A program made the position numbers and the translations under genes. The notes under the pieces are model-generated. The model was given only the letters and a program-made list of their open reading frames with translations, did no database searches and had not been told where the DNA came from. From contig JAFTAC010000318.1 of NCBI GenBank assembly GCA_017458805.1, positions 1 through 8,506 of the forward strand: a stretch of DNA of 8,506 bases. Reading direction: 5' to 3'. Below, one piece after another: positions 8,336-8,506 of the stretch; position 1 is the first letter of the stretch; every line of letters starts with the position of its first letter. Origin of the DNA: Victivallales bacterium (lineage in GTDB: Bacteria; Verrucomicrobiota; Lentisphaeria; Oligosphaerales; Oligosphaeraceae).

Positions 8336-8370
8336 AGGGCTATTGCGCGGGACAGAGCCCGCGCTTCTCC
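8336..8370 (-). promoter_or_regulatory. Repeat-derived leader hairpin and displaced GGAG before the GH38 start
   Basis: The 9 nt before the GH38 ATG (AATAGCCCT) contain no Shine-Dalgarno. The nearest GGAG (8370-8367) is 31 nt upstream, and the perfect 7-bp GC hairpin of repeat unit 1 (8364-8345) lies between. If the hairpin folds in the mRNA, GGAG would be brought to an effective distance of about 11 nt from the ATG. This is a structural inference; leaderless-type or SD-independent initiation is the alternative. Confidence 0.3.
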
Positions 8371-8506
8371 AGGCTGCTACGCGGGGCAGAGCCCGCGCTT
8401 CTCCAGGCTGCTGTGCGGGGCAGAGCCCGCGCTTCTCCAGGCTGCTATGCGGGGCAGAGCCCGCGCTTCTCAAGGCTGCTGTGCGGGGCAGAGCCCGCGC
8501 TTCTCC
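8337..8506. repeat. Five 34-bp tandem hairpin repeats upstream of the GH38 gene
   Basis: Units are 8337-8370, 8371-8404, 8405-8438, 8439-8472 and 8473-8506, with an exact 34-bp period, and the array continues to the window edge. Each unit holds an inverted repeat around a 6-nt loop; in the first unit, GCGCGGG (8345-8351) pairs perfectly with CCCGCGC (8358-8364). Units 2-5 are nearly identical and differ mainly at two bases at the outer edge of one stem arm. On the minus strand every stem is preceded by GGAGAA (TGAGAA in unit 4). The period is not a multiple of three, there are stop codons in other frames, and the array ends one base before the GH38 start codon, so it is probably untranslated leader or intergenic DNA. 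It may also overlap the end of a gene to the right that is not visible. Confidence 0.95.

Noticed and set aside
8336..8473. 46-residue upstream extension of the GH38 protein from an ATG at 8473
   Set aside because: The extension is purely translation of the 34-bp repeats, whose period is not a multiple of three. The conserved GH38 motif begins 9 residues after the Met at 8335.
5867..8506. CRISPR array
   Set aside because: Repeats are directly tandem with no unique spacers between them, and no cas genes are visible.

Overview
The window holds three large glycoside hydrolase genes and two arrays of short hairpin repeats. I see no RNA genes, mobile-element ORFs or CRISPR arrays. The coding DNA is fairly GC-rich, and the only clearly AT-rich stretch is the intergenic gap at about 5520-5716. 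Large, poorly characterised GH42-like proteins with a trimerisation-type domain, found beside GH38 and GH63-like enzymes, are typical of Lentisphaerota/Verrucomicrobiota (Victivallales-like) glycan degraders. That placement is inferred from protein style only; no marker gene is present.

Layout. Positions 1-2052 (+) are the 3' part of a GH63/GH37-like (MGH1-type) glycosidase whose start lies left of the window. A 92-bp convergent gap follows. Positions 2145-5519 (-) encode a 1124-residue exported protein with a signal peptide, an N-terminal GATase-like region, a beta-sandwich, a GH42-like (beta/alpha)8 barrel and a trimerisation-type domain. Positions 5520-5716 are an AT-rich leader with three adjoining inverted repeats. 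Positions 5717-8335 (-) encode an 872-residue GH38-type alpha-mannosidase without a signal peptide. Positions 8337-8506 are five exact-period 34-bp hairpin repeats that run off the right edge.

Function. The exported GH42-like protein would act outside the cytoplasm, and the GH38 enzyme in the cytoplasm on imported mannosides. The GH63-like enzyme may remove another glucosyl or mannosyl group. Together they suggest a locus for using a mannose- and perhaps galactose-containing glycan. No transporter or regulator is in view, and the specificities are inference.

The most unusual feature is the repeat family. A 34-bp array abuts the GH38 start codon, and a 51-bp array is translated in frame near the GH38 C terminus. 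Read on the minus strand, both share one plan: a GGAG head, a 7-bp stem, a CTCHGY loop and an AGCCTGG tail. Stem sequences differ with matched changes in both arms. This resembles REP-type palindromes, which also have a conserved tetranucleotide at the foot of a hairpin, and it looks like one element family colonising both an untranslated leader and a coding sequence.
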